Assembly (NCBI GenBank): GCA_033961575.1
Contig: CM066732.1
Span: forward strand, 82,912,687 to 82,976,686
DNA: 64,000 nucleotides
Direction: 5' to 3'
DNA from: Aselliscus stoliczkanus
Lineage: Eukaryota; Chordata; Mammalia; Chiroptera; Hipposideridae
Under the pieces are notes generated by a model. It saw only the letters and a program-made list of their open reading frames with translations. It was not told the origin of the DNA and searched no databases. Below, piece after piece: positions 1 to 12,881 of the stretch; the stretch's first letter is position 1; each line of letters begins with the position of its first letter. A program made the position numbers and the translations under genes.

Positions 1-344
1 TGGAGAACCAGAGAGCCAATGGTGTAAATTTCTGTATGAGTCTGAAGGCCTGACAACCAGGAGCACAAAGGCCAAGAGTAGACAAACGTCTCAGGTTCCA
101 GTAGTTAGGTACTCAAGAGGTAAATTCAATCTCCCTCTGTCTTTTTGTTCTATTCAGGCCTTCAATAGGCTGAATGAAGCTCAAGCACATTGGGGATGAA
201 CAATCTGCTTTACTCTAAGTCCACCAATTCAAATGCTAATCCCTTCCAGACACCCCATCACAGACACACTCAGATACGCTGTTTTACCAAAAATCTGAAC
301 ATCTCATGGCCCAGTCAGGTTGACACATAAAAAATTAACCATCA
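1..344. repeat. LTR-like dispersed repeat, copy 1 (cut by window edge)
   Basis: The sequence shares an ordered set of blocks with 31907-32327 and 33572-34512: a 'gtctgaaggc' block, 'caggccttcaa..g.ttgaatga', 'gatctgctttactc', 'aaatgttaatc', and the end 'cccagtcaagttgacacataaaattaaccatca'-like in pieces. The complete copy at 31907 begins TG and ends CA, which suggests a solo LTR of ERVL/MaLR type. The class is inference. The start lies outside the window. Confidence 0.55.
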
Positions 345-2239
345 TATCATATTTCACATAGAACAATAAATTACTTAGGTACCCTGAGGATTAGAAGTTT
401 GGAATCAACTGAAGCAGTGACTTTGGCCTTTATACCAGTGCCCTGGCATGCTTGTGGTGGGTGTTAGCAATGAAATAAACCTCTCTAAGCAGCTCTGCAG
501 AACGCAAAAGTGAACAAGTGAAAACTGAAGTAGAAGAATCAAGAGAACAAGAAAGACACTGTGTCATGATGAATTCATCCGATAGTTTATGATCCATCAG
601 AGACTGCCTCTGAGGGAGTCTCAAAAATAAACAGGAGACATTTTTGAGGATGTTATTTGCAGGCAGTCAACACAATGGGGTGCAACCCATTACACACTGG
701 GAATAAAAAGAAAGTGCTATCTTTCTTTATAGTCATAAACTGTGAGGCCTAAAATATTTGGATTACTTATATGGGACAATATAAGCTCTGGATTTAGCAT
801 AGAAAAGAACAAGAATCAGAGAATTCTAGACATAAACGTAATTGGAGTGATTTAGAAAACAGTAGGACATTGTAGCCAAACTTTTTATTCAAAAACAATT
901 TAAATTTGGAATTATTTTAGATAAAGGCAAGAATGATAATGTAAATGTATCATGAACGAGTGCTAATGAGCAATGCAATTTATTGCCCCTGAAGTTAAAA
1001 TAAAGAAAAATAATCAAAAGATGACATGAAGCCCATTAGTATAATTAAAGAGTCATTGTTTACTTACATATTATAGGGTTATCCCTTCACGAACAGAAGT
1101 ATTGCCTTCATTATAGGCATAAATTGCATACAGATATACCAAATAGGATTTATAATTATTTTAAGAGCTCATGGTATAAATGTTGGACTTGAAAATAATG
1201 TACATGTTCGAAAGTATTGAAAGTAGATTTTTTTTACACCATTTATTTTTCACTGTATTTCCCTCTACTTTCTAAATGTTACCATCAAAATGTGTTGTTT
1301 ACCCAGAAATTTTTCAGTTACTTTTCCCCTTGAACAGTATTCATGGCAGTCTGCATATGATTTTTCAACAGTGTAGTAGAGTTCAGCACATAAAGAGATT
1401 AAGAAGTAAATCAACATATGAAGACTGAGGCTCCTGGCTACGCAGTGGACCTGCTAGGTGCCAGCCAAGGCAGATCATTCCTCAGTGATTCTAATCAAAT
1501 TACACGATTCCCCCACACCTTACAAAGTCCCCGCTCACACACATACGCGTACATACCACCATTGCCTCCACATTATCAAGCGATATGTGGAGGTCCTTTG
1601 TGCAGGAGAAAGCTGCTCAAATGCTCATAAAGGGCATTATAGGGCTCCATGTATCTCAGAGATCACTTCAGGAGAATATTCTGGATAAACCCCAATAACC
1701 TAAAATGGCCCTTGGAGCAGCAGCAAGTAGTTTTCGAGGGCTTGTACTTCTTGCCAGTGACTTGAGTCAAATTTGGAACACATCCCTAGGGTTTAGAAAC
1801 CTCCAAGAAAAACCTGCTTGGCATTTGCCAGCTTTGCTTACAATGCATCAATATGCATCTGGGTATCAATCCACTGTGACTCTGGAGGATACATGTGTAT
1901 TTTCCATCTTGCTGGTTATTAAATGCACCTTAATTTTGGTTATAAGGTAGGACTAGCTTTCCAGTTCTAGCCCTGAATAAATTATTGATTTTATTAACCT
2001 ATTATTTAGAACAAATATTTGTATCTATATGTATTAGTCAGGGTTCTCACAACTGTACAACACTGATCAATTTCTGAAATCTAAGGGTTAAAATTTATAT
2101 TCATCCAGAATAAACGCACACAGGGCATTATGTTATTTATAACATGATGGCATGGGGCAGGAAGAAAACTTGAGATTTGGCATAATTTATTCCATTGTTT
2201 TGCATCAGATCTAATACTATCAAAAAAGGTATAGCTTCA
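345..2239. other. unassigned AT-rich sequence
   Basis: No gene, RNA or clear repeat was recognised. Short open frames here have no family resemblance and no splice context. A 20-bp match to the start of the LTR-like family (tgtattagtcagggttctc) occurs at 2030-2049, but the rest of that element does not follow. Confidence 0.4.
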
Positions 2240-2480
2240 TTTTTTTTAAAAAATGTCAATTTCCCTGTCCTCATTTTACTTTTCTAACTTGAAAAAAAAA
2301 ATTATACTCAAAGAAAAGTCGCAAGAGCCATATGTCCTTCACCCAGAAGCGCCACTCAAGTTTCATCAACTGTCCCAATAATATTCTTTGTGAAATGGAC
2401 CAATACAGTATCACACGTTGTATTTACCTATCATGTCTCTTCAGTCTCCTTCAGTCCAGGATGGATGTTGTGGGCCATTT
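2240..2480 (-). repeat. old L1 (L1M-class) 3' UTR fragment
   Basis: Phrases such as 'catatgtccttcacccag', 'caactgtcccaataat', 'tcacacgttgtattta' and 'tcatgtctcttcagtctcc' match the antisense 3' UTR typical of old mammalian L1M elements. Ends are unclear and divergence is high. Confidence 0.45.
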
Positions 2481-4828
2481 CCCTAAACAATCACCTTCCT
2501 TAGGAGTGTCCCATCTACGTCATGCCATGTCCTTCAATGGCCTTCCTCTGGACCAAGACTTCACTGGGGTCAAGTCCTTGTTCAAGCCCTGACCCCTCCT
2601 TCTGCAGCTACTTTTCTCACTCTAATCTGCCTGATGAATTTGCACTGAATTATTGGCATTATATTGTCTTCTTTCAAGGGTGTTGAGTTCTGCTCTAGCT
2701 GGCAGTTAAACTACTGGCATTCTTCTTGATCCTATAGGGTTTATTTCATGCTTTGTTGAACAGGTCTATTTTGGCTATGTCCTTAGTCCTGGAATGTGGC
2801 CATAACTTTATTTTCTAGTGCTTATTCCTAAAACATAGCCTTTTCTACTCCTAAAAAATGGCTGTAGTGTGTATCAATGCCTCTCTGCCCTGCCTGGCCC
2901 TGAATACAAACATCCCAGGACTGAATGACTTCTCATATAGCCCTTCGGCTATCAGCCCTGCAGCAGGTGCGATCTGCTCAGCCTCACTGTCTTGCTGGCA
3001 CAGGGTCCAGCAGCAATGTCCCCCATAGAGACCTCCATGCAGACTTCTGGAGCTCCCCTCCACAATGCTCTTTTCCTACAAATTCTAGCCACCTGAACAG
3101 TCCCAGCGCTGATCTCTACCTGCTCAGCTCAGTGACACTGAAACTCTGGTTGGGCACCCTGTGCCTGCTCTGGGAAAGTGCAAGTGGTCTAAGCAGAAAG
3201 ACACAGTGAACTTGGGGCACATCTTGCAGGGTTCCCCTTCTTTCAATGGTCTGCACTGCCTATAGTTCAATCTCAGAAAACAGGTGCATTATATACTTTA
3301 TCCAGTTTTATAACTGTTTACAGCAGAGAGTAATTTTGCCACTAGTTATCCTGTCATGGTTGGAAGAAAAATGGGGTCTGTTTTTAAAGGTGAAATTAAT
3401 TTAACACGTGAAAATACAGTCAGATACACTGAACATAAATTAAATTGAAGTGCACACATTTGAAAATTTTAAAAGGGTCTCAGAAAGCAAAATATGAGAA
3501 AATGCTTTTAAAAATATTAAGTGAATTTGAATGACTACAGCAATACTTTATTTAGCACAGCTACATAGTTATGATTCTCCATAGCACTCATCAGCCAGTA
3601 TGGCAGAATTTGCTCTCATGCAAAAATAAGTGCTCAGCCCCTTTACTGCACTGTCCTCCATTTGCATGGCACTTTCTAATCTCTTTGTTTTGTTTACTAT
3701 GCAAAGGTCCCTTTTTAGTGGTATTACATCTTATTGTTTGAAGATGCTTTGATTATTTTGCAAAGAATAAGCAAGCAAGGGTTGCATTAAAATACCCGTT
3801 TTACTATGAGTCTAACAAGTGAGTTCTCAGATTTAGGTAAATCATATGTCAACTCTAGCAAAATCTGCCATTAGAACAATTCTTAAGAATATAGAAACAT
3901 AAAGTCATCAATCAATAAACCCTTAACTGTATGTTAACTGATCTAAACAAATGATGTGGGGATACAATTTCATACGGACCATGCCAAGTTGACTGTGACA
4001 GCACTGATTTATTCATGTTGCCATTTCCTGGAATGTATTCACAGTACTAAGTGTAGTACAACTGTGTCATTATTAATGTGTATCTTACTCTGAAAAATAC
4101 CATCTATAAAGTCTGTTAGGCTTTTACTGTGTGCCTAAGAAGGGTAGCACAACTTATGGAGATTGATCACAATGTTTAATTTTATATAGTTTATGTACAT
4201 GCATAATTTGTTGGTTTTCAAATATCAACTTAATTATATGCCATGGTTGAAATGGGTGTCCTTGAGGCCTACAATTGGAAAAAGAGTGTCAAGGCCTGCA
4301 AGAGTGATGACTGGGTTGTTTCCAAAATTTAGCAACACATATGTCCTCCTGCATACATACCCCTTAAGATTTTCTCAATGTAAGAAGAAATCTACATCTA
4401 CAGCTCTGATGATCCACACACTACAGAGAACAGAAGCATTATGGGGAAGCTTACATTTCATATGTTGCCACTTAGGACTCTCAACTAATTTCAAGGTTTT
4501 GGTAAGACAAAAGGGATCAAAACCACCATTCCTTTATGAGATATCAAAATTACTGAACAGTTTTCACTGAGTCCTAGTTTGCCACAGAAATCTTTATCAC
4601 TTAGCCATGCAGAATGTAAGCAACATGCAAAGGAGTCTCCTCAGAGACTACAGAAGACATATCAGGAATTAAATTCAGCAGTATTTAATGAAAATCTGAC
4701 TTGAGTGATTTTCCAAAATACAGAATGATTTTTCTCATGTCACTGAAGTATAAGGGAAATCCATGTTGATTCAGTTGCTCAAGAAATTGTTCATGACCTG
4801 TGATAACGTTTATGAGAATTACTGCATT
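2481..4828. other. unassigned sequence with a GC-richer stretch at about 2860-3240
   Basis: No gene was identified. The segment 2860-3240 is GC-richer than its flanks and holds two overlapping open frames on opposite strands (94 aa plus, 70 aa minus). Neither shows a domain, Kozak context or splice flanks. It may be a decayed repeat that I cannot name. Confidence 0.35.
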
Positions 4829-5809
4829 TTACAAAGAGGAAAATATTTTTTTAATGAAGGGATGTGTTTGCCATTCTGTAATGCCTTTAGAGAAATGTTT
4901 AAAAACTCAGGTATTAACAAGGGTTACACATGTGTTCTGTGCAAGCTACTATGACAAGTATTATTTCGGGGAAAGGATGTGGTATTGTCGCCAGAGGCTC
5001 ATGGGACGTCCAAGAGAGGACTCAACACGGAGCAGCAATGCCCAGATTCTTATCTCTGAGCAAGAAAGAATTCAAGAGCAAGACAGACCCAGGAAAGCAA
5101 AATTGATTTGCTAAAAATGAAAGCACACACTTGAGAGGAAAGTGCCAATCACCCTGAGGAAGCCACCATCAAGGGTATTTATCCCTCCCAGGGCAGGAAT
5201 TGGTGATGTCCTATTGAAGTGGTTCATTCATCTCTTACCTGTAAGCAGGGCCCTTGGTTTCCCGCTTTCCTACCTTATCTAATTCCTCCGGAACTGTCAT
5301 GCTGTCAGATGCATGATGAGAGTAATAGTAACCACAGTGGAAATGAGATTATAATGACATAATTTGCTAAAGGTCAGGTCCCCATCATAGGGATCAGCTG
5401 AGCTGCTGGGTGAAACTGGTTCTTGTTTTCCTCCAGCTGCAGGTACTGGATACAGTAACTTGTTACTTGTGTAACCAATGAGGCACCTCACTGTTGTTCC
5501 CTGGAGGGGGCTGTCAGTTTCCTAGGCTACCTATGCTGCCTCAGTATCTCTTGTGTAATATATTTGGAATAGTAGTTAGAAACACATGAAATAAAGTTGT
5601 TTAGAGTTGTACATGCAGGACACTTTGAGACTTGTGTTATTTCAGGGAATGAATGTGATAGCTCTTCTGTAATATATTTAGAGAAGTGTTTAAAAACACA
5701 CGTGATAAAAAGTGGCACCTGCTTATTACAAAAAGAAACTTTTTTTAAATGAAGTGATGTGTTTGCCATTCTGTATACCATATTTAGAGAAGTGTTTAAA
5801 AATACATTT
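4829..5809. repeat. degenerate ~95-105 bp local repeat, four partial copies
   Basis: Copies lie at 4829-4912, 5548-5592, 5641-5706 and 5725-5809. They share 'gatgtgtttgccattctgta' and 'tttagagaagtgtttaaaaa'. The first and last align over about 84 bp with few differences. The last three are spaced 93-104 bp apart. Sequence from about 4985 to 5530 separates the first copy from the others and looks like a separate insertion. The family was not identified. Confidence 0.55.
4985..5530. repeat. possible ERV LTR insertion within the local repeat
   Basis: This segment interrupts the local repeat series. It includes 'gcaatgcccagattcttatc' and 'gcaagaaagaattcaagagc', phrases resembling the R/U5 part of class I ERV LTRs read in antisense. 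No paired LTR, primer-binding site or coding remnant was seen, so this is tentative. Confidence 0.3.
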
Positions 5810-5815
5810 AAATGA

Positions 5816-6150
5816 AAGCAGAAGTGTTCATTGTCTCTTTCCTCCTATCAAAAGATGGCGACTCTACCTCCAAGAATATCTGTCTTCCAGGCAACAAGAA
5901 AGTGGAAGAATGAATGGCAAAAATGAGAAGAACTACAGGCCTGTCCCTTTTACAGCACTTTCTGAGAATTCTCTTCTCCCATATACAGACACTTCTAAAT
6001 GTAGATCATTGGCCACTATTGTATTAAATCATCACCCCTAATGTCAAGGGAGGTTGAAAGCTAAGTAATTATATTGGGTTCTGTTATTAAGCAATGCAAA
6101 AATATTTATAGGATAGGGAACTAGTAATGTCTGTTCTAGGTTCTCTTAAA
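5816..6150. repeat. probable old dispersed mammalian repeat, class uncertain
   Basis: 'caagaaagtggaagaatgaatggc', 'cattggccactattgt', 'caagggaggttgaaag' and 'ggttctgttattaagcaatg', in that order, resemble a common old mammalian dispersed repeat. I cannot name the family with certainty. Confidence 0.35.
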
Positions 6151-7104
6151 CATTTTTGCATTTCATTGGTTGTGTCTGATTTAATCTTACTTATCTCTGG
6201 AACATCAATTGAAATCATGAATTTTATTGACTTCTTATCTACTCTAAGTGAAACCTTGAGTTTGATTGACTCCCTATGTACTCCAAATTCCAACCTGGAT
6301 ATTACTTAGCCTCTTAGTTGGATATTAAAAGTTAAAGCTATATATGAGACAAAACTATATATTTAAATAGGTCTGGAAATTATAGTAAAAACAGGAGACT
6401 ATCAATTATTATTGATTTAATGATTATTAAAAGAATACTACAGGTTTTTGAAATTATAGGTTTAGATTAGTTATAAACTATTTAAACAACATAAGTCTTA
6501 AAACAGTAGTTCAAAATTTATATATACCCATATTAAACAAAGTAAAATCTTACACATGTGGACTGAAGTAACAGTGGAATGAATACTATGTCTGTGAGCT
6601 CAATATCACTATCACAAGAATTAAAAACTCCATGATATAAAAGATTAATGGGATTGCTCTGAAGAGAACATACCCAAGACTTTAACTGGACAAAATGCAA
6701 CCAACCTTGGCTGGGTCCTCTGAGGAAGCTCCTTTGGGCTCAAGCAAATTATTTTTGGAAAGGATTACTACAGGTGAAACAGATGAGAAATGCTGGTTGC
6801 TGAGTTTATGGAAACCTATAGCTATCAATTCAAGTTGACCAAAAACTGTATATCCTACATGATGTTTCACAGACACTGGATTATTTAGTTACTCCTGTCT
6901 TTTACTCTACTGAGTAAAAAACAACTACATGTCTAAGGTCTTTTTCTGGGCAACTTAAGGTATAAAGTAACCAGGAAGTAAATTTTAAGTAATACAAATT
7001 AAATATAAAATAACAGTTTATGACATTATGGCATATGATAGCAAAAGTCTATTCTCAAAGAGTATCATATAATACCATAAATCTACTGATAGATCGAATG
7101 CTCT
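6151..7104. other. unassigned AT-rich sequence
   Basis: No gene or recognisable repeat. The two antiparallel open frames at about 6087-6309 are mirror images of the same AT-rich stretch and have no recognisable protein features. Confidence 0.35.
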
Positions 7105-8181
7105 AAAAAAAAGACAAAAGAAAACTGGACCCATGCATATGCTGTCTACCAGAGACTCATCTCAAATCAAAAGACATACATAGACTGAAAGTAAAGTGAT
7201 GGAAAAATATATTTCATGCAAATTGAAATGAGAAAAAGCTGGAGTACCAATACTTACATCAGACAAAATACACTTTAAAATAAAGACTGTACTAAGAGAC
7301 ACAGAAGGGCATTACATAATAATAAATGGATCAAGCCAATGAGAGGACATCACCCTAGTAAGCATTTATACACACATATTGGAGTCTAAATACATAAAAC
7401 AAATATTGACTGACATAAAGGCAGAGATTGACAGTAACACAATCATAGTAGGGGATTTTAACACCCCACTGACACCAATGGACACATCTTCCAGACAGAA
7501 AATTAACACGGAAACAACAGCCTTAAATGACACACTAGACTACATGGATTTAATTAATACTTTTAGAGCAATTGACCCCAAAGCAGTAGAATATGCAGTC
7601 TTTTCAAGTGCACATGGAACATTTTCCAAGATAGAGCACATGTTAGGCCACAAAACAAATCCCAATAAACTCATATTAAGCATCTTTTCTGACCACAATA
7701 ATATGAAACTATAAATAAATTAAAAGAAAAAAAACTGAGAAACAAGCACATGGAGGCTAAATAACATGTTACTAAATAATGAATGGGGCAACAATGAAAC
7801 CAAGGGGAAAAAAATCAAAAGATACCTTGAGATAAACAAAAATAAAAACTCAAGACCCAAAATCTACAGGACACAGCAAAAGCAGTCCTAAAAAGAAATT
7901 TCATAGCAATGCAGGCCTATCACAAGAAACAAGAAAAATCTCAAATAAACAGTCTAACTTTACACCTATGGGAACTAGAAAAAGGACAATAAACAAAGCC
8001 CAAAGGGTGTACAAGGAAGGAAATAACAAAGATTAGACTGGACATGAACAAAATAGAGACTAAAAACAAAATACAAAATATCAATGAAACCAAGAGCTGG
8101 TATTTTGAAAAGATAAACAAAATTGATAAATCTTCAATCAGACTCATCAAAAACAAAACAAAACAGAAAACAAAACAAAAA

Positions 8182-8231
<50 letters not shown>

Positions 8232-10490
8232 ACTCAAACAAAGTCAGAAATGATAAAGGAGAAGTGACAATGGAATCACAGAAATACAAAAAAAATTAAG
8301 AAAATACAATGAGCACCTGTAAGTGAACAAATTGGACAATCTAGAATAAACGTATCAATTCCTAGAGGCAAAAAACCTTCCAAGGATGGACCAAGAAGAA
8401 ACAGAAAATCAACAGACTGATTACTACCAACAAAATCAAATCAGTAATCAACAAGCCTCAACAAACAAAAGTCCTGGACCAGAATGGTTCACAGGTGACT
8501 TCTTTCAGACATTCAACAAAGAATGAACACCTATTCTCCTCTAACTATTACAAAAAAATCCAAGAGGAGGGAAGAATCCCAAGTTCATTTTATGAGGTCA
8601 TCATTACCCTCATTCAAAAACCATACAAAGACATTACAAAAAAAAAAGTAAAGGCTGATATCCTTAATGAACACAGATGCAAAAAACCTTAACAAAATAT
8701 TGGCAAACCGAATTCAGAAATACATTCAAATGATCAAGTAGAATTCATTCCTTGTATGCAAGGTTGGTTCAATATCTACAAATTAATTAACATGATAGAC
8801 CATGTCAAAAAAATGAAAAATAAAAATCATATGGTCATATATCAATAGTTGCAGAAAAAGCATTTGACAAAATCCAGAATTCCTTTATGATAAAAACTCT
8901 CAGCAAAGCGGTAATAGAAGGAACATAACATAATTAAGACCATATGTTACAAACCCAGAGCTAATATCAGACTCAATAGGAAAAAGCTAAAAGCATTCAC
9001 TTTTATTCAACATAGTACTGCAAGTCCCAGCCACAGCAATCAGACAAGAAAAAATAAAATAAAATAAAAGGCATCTAAATGGGAAAGGAAGAAGTAAAAC
9101 TGTATTTGCAGATGCCATGATACTATATACAGAAAACCCCAAAGATTCCACCAAGAAACTATAAGAATTTATCAATGAATTTAGTAAAGTAGGATATAAA
9201 ATTAATATTCAAAAATTGATTGCATTTTTATACACCAATAATGAACTATCAGAAAGAGAAATTAAGAAACCAGTCCCATTTATAATTCCATCAAAAAAAT
9301 AAAATGCTTAGGAATAAATTTAACCAAAGAAGTAAAAGACCTGTACTCAGAAAATTATAAGACATTGAAGAGAGAAATTAAAGAAGATACAAATAAATGG
9401 AAACATATACCATGCTCATGGATAGGAAAAATGAATAAAGTTAAAATATCCATACTACCCAAAGCAATATATAAATTCTATGCAATCCCTATCAAAATAC
9501 TAACAAATAATTCTAAAATTTTTATGGAACCATAAGAGACCCCAAATAGCCACAGCAATCCTAAGAAAGAACAAAGCTGGAGGTATCATGCTACTTGATA
9601 TCAAATTATACTACAAGGCCACAGTAATCAAACAGCATGGTATTGGCATAAAAATTGACACATAAATCACTAGAACAGAATAGAAAGACCAGAAATAAAT
9701 CCATGCCTAGATGGTCATTTAATCTATGATGAAGGAACAAGAATTTACAGTGGGGTAAAGTCTAAAATAAATGGTGCTGGAAAAACAACAGATATATGCC
9801 GAAAAAGAAAAAGAAAAACACAAACGGCACCACCTTCTTACACCATATACAAGAATAAACTCAAAATGGATTAAAGCCTTCAAGTAAGACCCAAAATTAT
9901 AAAACTCCTAGGAAAAAATATAGATAGCAAACTCTCAGACATTACCTTTAGTACTGTTTTTACTGACATATCTCCTTGGGCAAGGAAAACAAAAAAAAAA
10001 GGAATAAACAAATAAGTAGATTAAACTAAAATGTTTTTTCACAGCAAAGGAAATCATCAAGAAAACAAAAAGACATCTTACTTAAAAAAAAAAGAAAAGA
10101 CATCTTACTGAATGCAAGAAGATATTTGCCAATGATACATCTTATAAGGGCTTAATATCCAAAATTTATAATGAATTCATACAACTAAATACCAAAAACA
10201 CCCAAACAATCCAGTTAACAAATGGGCAGAGGACTTGAACAGACATTTCTCCAAAGAAGACATACAGACGGCCAACAGACATATGAAAAGATGCTCAATC
10301 ATCAGAAAAATGCAAATAAAAACCACAATGAATCACCTCACTCCTATAAGAATGGCTATCATCAATAAATCATCAAATGCTGGCAAGGATGTGGAAAAAG
10401 GGGAATCCTCATGCACTGTTAGTGGGATTGCAGATTGGTGTAGCTACCATGGAAAACAGTACGGAGGTTCCTCAAAAAATTAAAAATAGA
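7105..10490 (+). pseudogene. L1 ORF2 remnant (endonuclease, reverse transcriptase, C-terminal domain)
   Basis: The family protein nicks DNA and reverse-transcribes L1 RNA in the nucleus. The longest surviving piece (7379-7714, 111 codons) is the second half of the endonuclease, with the motifs IIVGDFNTPL, SSAHGTFSKI and FSDHNNMKL (SDHN is the conserved catalytic region). Reverse-transcriptase-derived sequence follows in several frames from about 8470 to 9640. The C-terminal part is open at 10235-10483, starting [12 protein letters not shown] full ORF2 is about 1,270 codons, and here no open stretch exceeds 111 codons. It is non-functional. Confidence 0.88.
8187..8227 (+). repeat. (AG)n microsatellite within L1 ORF2
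   Basis: About 20 uninterrupted AG units follow an A-rich stretch, where the parent L1 normally has a short A/AG-rich lysine/arginine-coding segment. It probably expanded after insertion. Confidence 0.95.
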
Positions 10491-11325
10491 ACTACCTCAT
10501 GACTCAGTAATTCCATTCCTAGGTATTTATCCAAAGTAATCCAAAATACTAATTTGAAAAGATATGTACATCCTTATGTTCATTGCAGCACTGTTTGCAA
10601 TAGCCATGATATGGAAACAACTGAAATGCACATCAATAGATAACTGGGTAAAGAAATTGTGGTGCATTTATACAATGGAGTATTTTCTGCCATAAAAAGA
10701 AATGATATCTTACCATTTACTATGACATGGATGAACCCTAGGGGGTGTTAAGTGAAATAAGTCAGACTGAGAAAGACAAATACCATATGATCTCACTTAT
10801 ATGTGGAATCTGAAGAACAGAATAAACAAACAAAACAGAAATAGGCTCAGAGATACAGAGACCACACTGATGGATGCTAGACGAGAGGGGGGGTTGAGGT
10901 GATGGGTGAGAAATGGGTGATCAGGAAGTACAAATTGGTAGTCACAAAATAGTCACAAATAGGAAAGTGAAATACAGTATGGAGAACATAGTCAATAATG
11001 TAAAAACTACGTATGGTGTCAGATGGGTACTAGACTTATCGGGGGATCACTTCTTAAGTTAAATAAAATGCCTAAGCACTGCGCTGTACACCTGAAACTA
11101 ACAAAAAACAATACTGAATGTCAGATAATTAAAAATATGTATATATAGTCACAGGATGTAAAGTACAGTATAGGGAATACAGTCAGTGGTATTGTAATAG
11201 CTGTGTACAGTGCCAGATGGGTAGTGGACTTGTTGGGGTTATCACTTTGTAAGCTGTGTAAATGTCTAATCATTATGTTGTTTTGTACACCTGAAACTAA
11301 TAAATAAATAAATAATAAAATGTAG

Positions 11326-12619
11326 ACAAACCTGTTTAAAAAAATCGTTTTTTGCCTTCCATACATTGTGCCATATTCAAACACCAACATACATTGATCA
11401 GCAGCTTTCTTCAATCTTCACACCTTTCTGAGCTGTCCTTTCTCTTGCCCTCTTCCCTCCCTTCCCACCCACTATCTCTAACATTATCTTAGCCACTCTG
11501 GTCCTTTTGGAATACTGAGCTCCTGCAACTCCCCTTCTATCTTCCTTTACTAAAAAGGATGTGCATAGACACGAAGCCCTTGGAAAAGAACTTATCTCCC
11601 CAGTGAGAAGGAAAGGAGTCAGACTTCAGGTACCACCAACTCCTGGGTTATCTGAAAGAGAAATCAAAACTGCTGCTATTTAGAGCTACTGGATAAAGCC
11701 GAGAGCTTTCCCTGAGGTGGAAACCTGCAAAGTTCAGCTCAGAGCAGCTCAACATAGTTAAAGCTGAGATTCTCCCCAAAATTCCCGCCGCATCAGGAGT
11801 AATTCTGAGGACATCACTGAGAGGGGAAGGGGAAAGAGCTGAAATCAAAGAAATTCATAGAGACAATGAACAGAGATACATTTTATAAAATTTTGTGAAT
11901 TTTGGTATTTAAGGTGTTTTACTGTCACTGATTAATTTTATTGTTAAAAGTCTGAACGCTTTAACAGTTTTATTTTTTTCAAAGATGAGCTCAGAATTCA
12001 TGGAACAAAATATTAAGCAAAATAAACATTGAAATGCCAGTATTGTCCTTTTGCTGTGGTGCAATCAATACATAGCAGGAAGCCAATAGATACTATCTAA
12101 AATTTTATAATAAAGACATAGTTATAGAAACACGATTTTGTATAGAGGCAAATACCAGAAGGAATTGAAAATTACCTCTTTATCCAATAGGATATTGATG
12201 TCATATTTCTATATGATATGGACTCATAGCATTCTTTCAAAATGTATTCTGAAGCTATAATAATTAGGACAGTGGGATGTTGGCCTAGGAATCAATAAAC
12301 TTATGCCACTATAGAAGTTCAAATATTTTTCCAAATGAAGTTCGTGATAAAGCAGACTTTTCAAAGATAGGAAAGATGTGGTTAAATGACGGGCATTACC
12401 TGAGTAGGTAATGTTGTGCCCAGATAATCATAGGCCTCATTTGCAAAACTAAGACAAGATACACGTTTTTAGTAAATAATAAGTACTATTTTGGTGGTCT
12501 TCAAATTTGCCATTACATTTTTAGTTACAAAAACCTACTAATAGCACTAACAAAATTTACATATCCCTCACAAAGTATAGTCTCTCCTTCCTTAAAAAAA
12601 GAAAAAGAAACCACCTCTA
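11326..12619. other. unassigned sequence
   Basis: No gene or clear repeat. The 66-codon minus frame at 11648-11848 has no recognisable feature and no splice-site flanks. Confidence 0.35.
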
Positions 12620-12775
12620 AATCTCTTCTAGAAGTTAGACTTTGAATCAGAGGTTTGAGTTGAAGTCCCATTGCTGCTTTCCAACTTTGGGTAAACAATA
12701 TAACCTTTGAACCTCTGCTTCTCTATTTTAAAAATTCAGGAGAATAACTTCTGATAAAAACAGGGTATCTCATTT
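12620..12775 (+). repeat. MIR SINE, left part (split by a younger SINE)
   Basis: 'gactttgaatcagaggtttgagtt' in parts, 'aagtcccattgctgc', 'aactttgggtaaacaatataacctttgaacctctgcttct' in parts and an A/T-rich tail follow the MIR consensus order. The MIR-flanking sequence resumes at 12882 after the inserted SINE. Confidence 0.7.
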
Positions 12776-12881
12776 GGGTCAGCCGAGTGGCGCGATGGTT
12801 AAGAGCTGGCTTGGGATGTCAGCGGCCCCCGGTTTGGATCCCACATATGAGGATTAGTGACACTGTCCTCTAAAAAAAAAT
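12776..12881 (+). mobile_element. tRNA-derived SINE with 17-bp target-site duplication
   Basis: The body has a tRNA-like A box region (GAGTGGCGCGATGGTTAAG), CTGGCTTGGGA, a B-box-like GGTTTGGATCCC, the shared 3' block near 'gtgacactgtcctc' and an A9 tail. Perfect direct repeats aacagggtatctcattt lie at 12759-12775 and 12882-12898, typical of L1-mediated insertion. It is more diverged than the other copies. Confidence 0.92.

Larger units (their letters stand above)
7105..11325 (+). mobile_element. LINE-1, 5'-truncated, with ORF2 remnant and two-part 3' tail
   Basis: This is a plus-strand L1 beginning inside the ORF2 endonuclease domain. It runs through reverse transcriptase and the cysteine-rich C-terminal region to a 3' UTR containing 'gtacacctgaaacta'. 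That 3' end motif occurs twice, at about 11088-11102 and 11285-11299, each after a similar ~150-bp block. Many stops and indels show it is dead. An (AG)n run at 8187-8227 lies inside the ORF2-derived part. No clear target-site duplication was found. Confidence 0.9.

Noticed and set aside
2030..2049. Match to the start of the LTR-like family (tgtattagtcagggttctc)
   Set aside because: Only about 20 bp match and the rest of the element is absent, so I did not call a copy.
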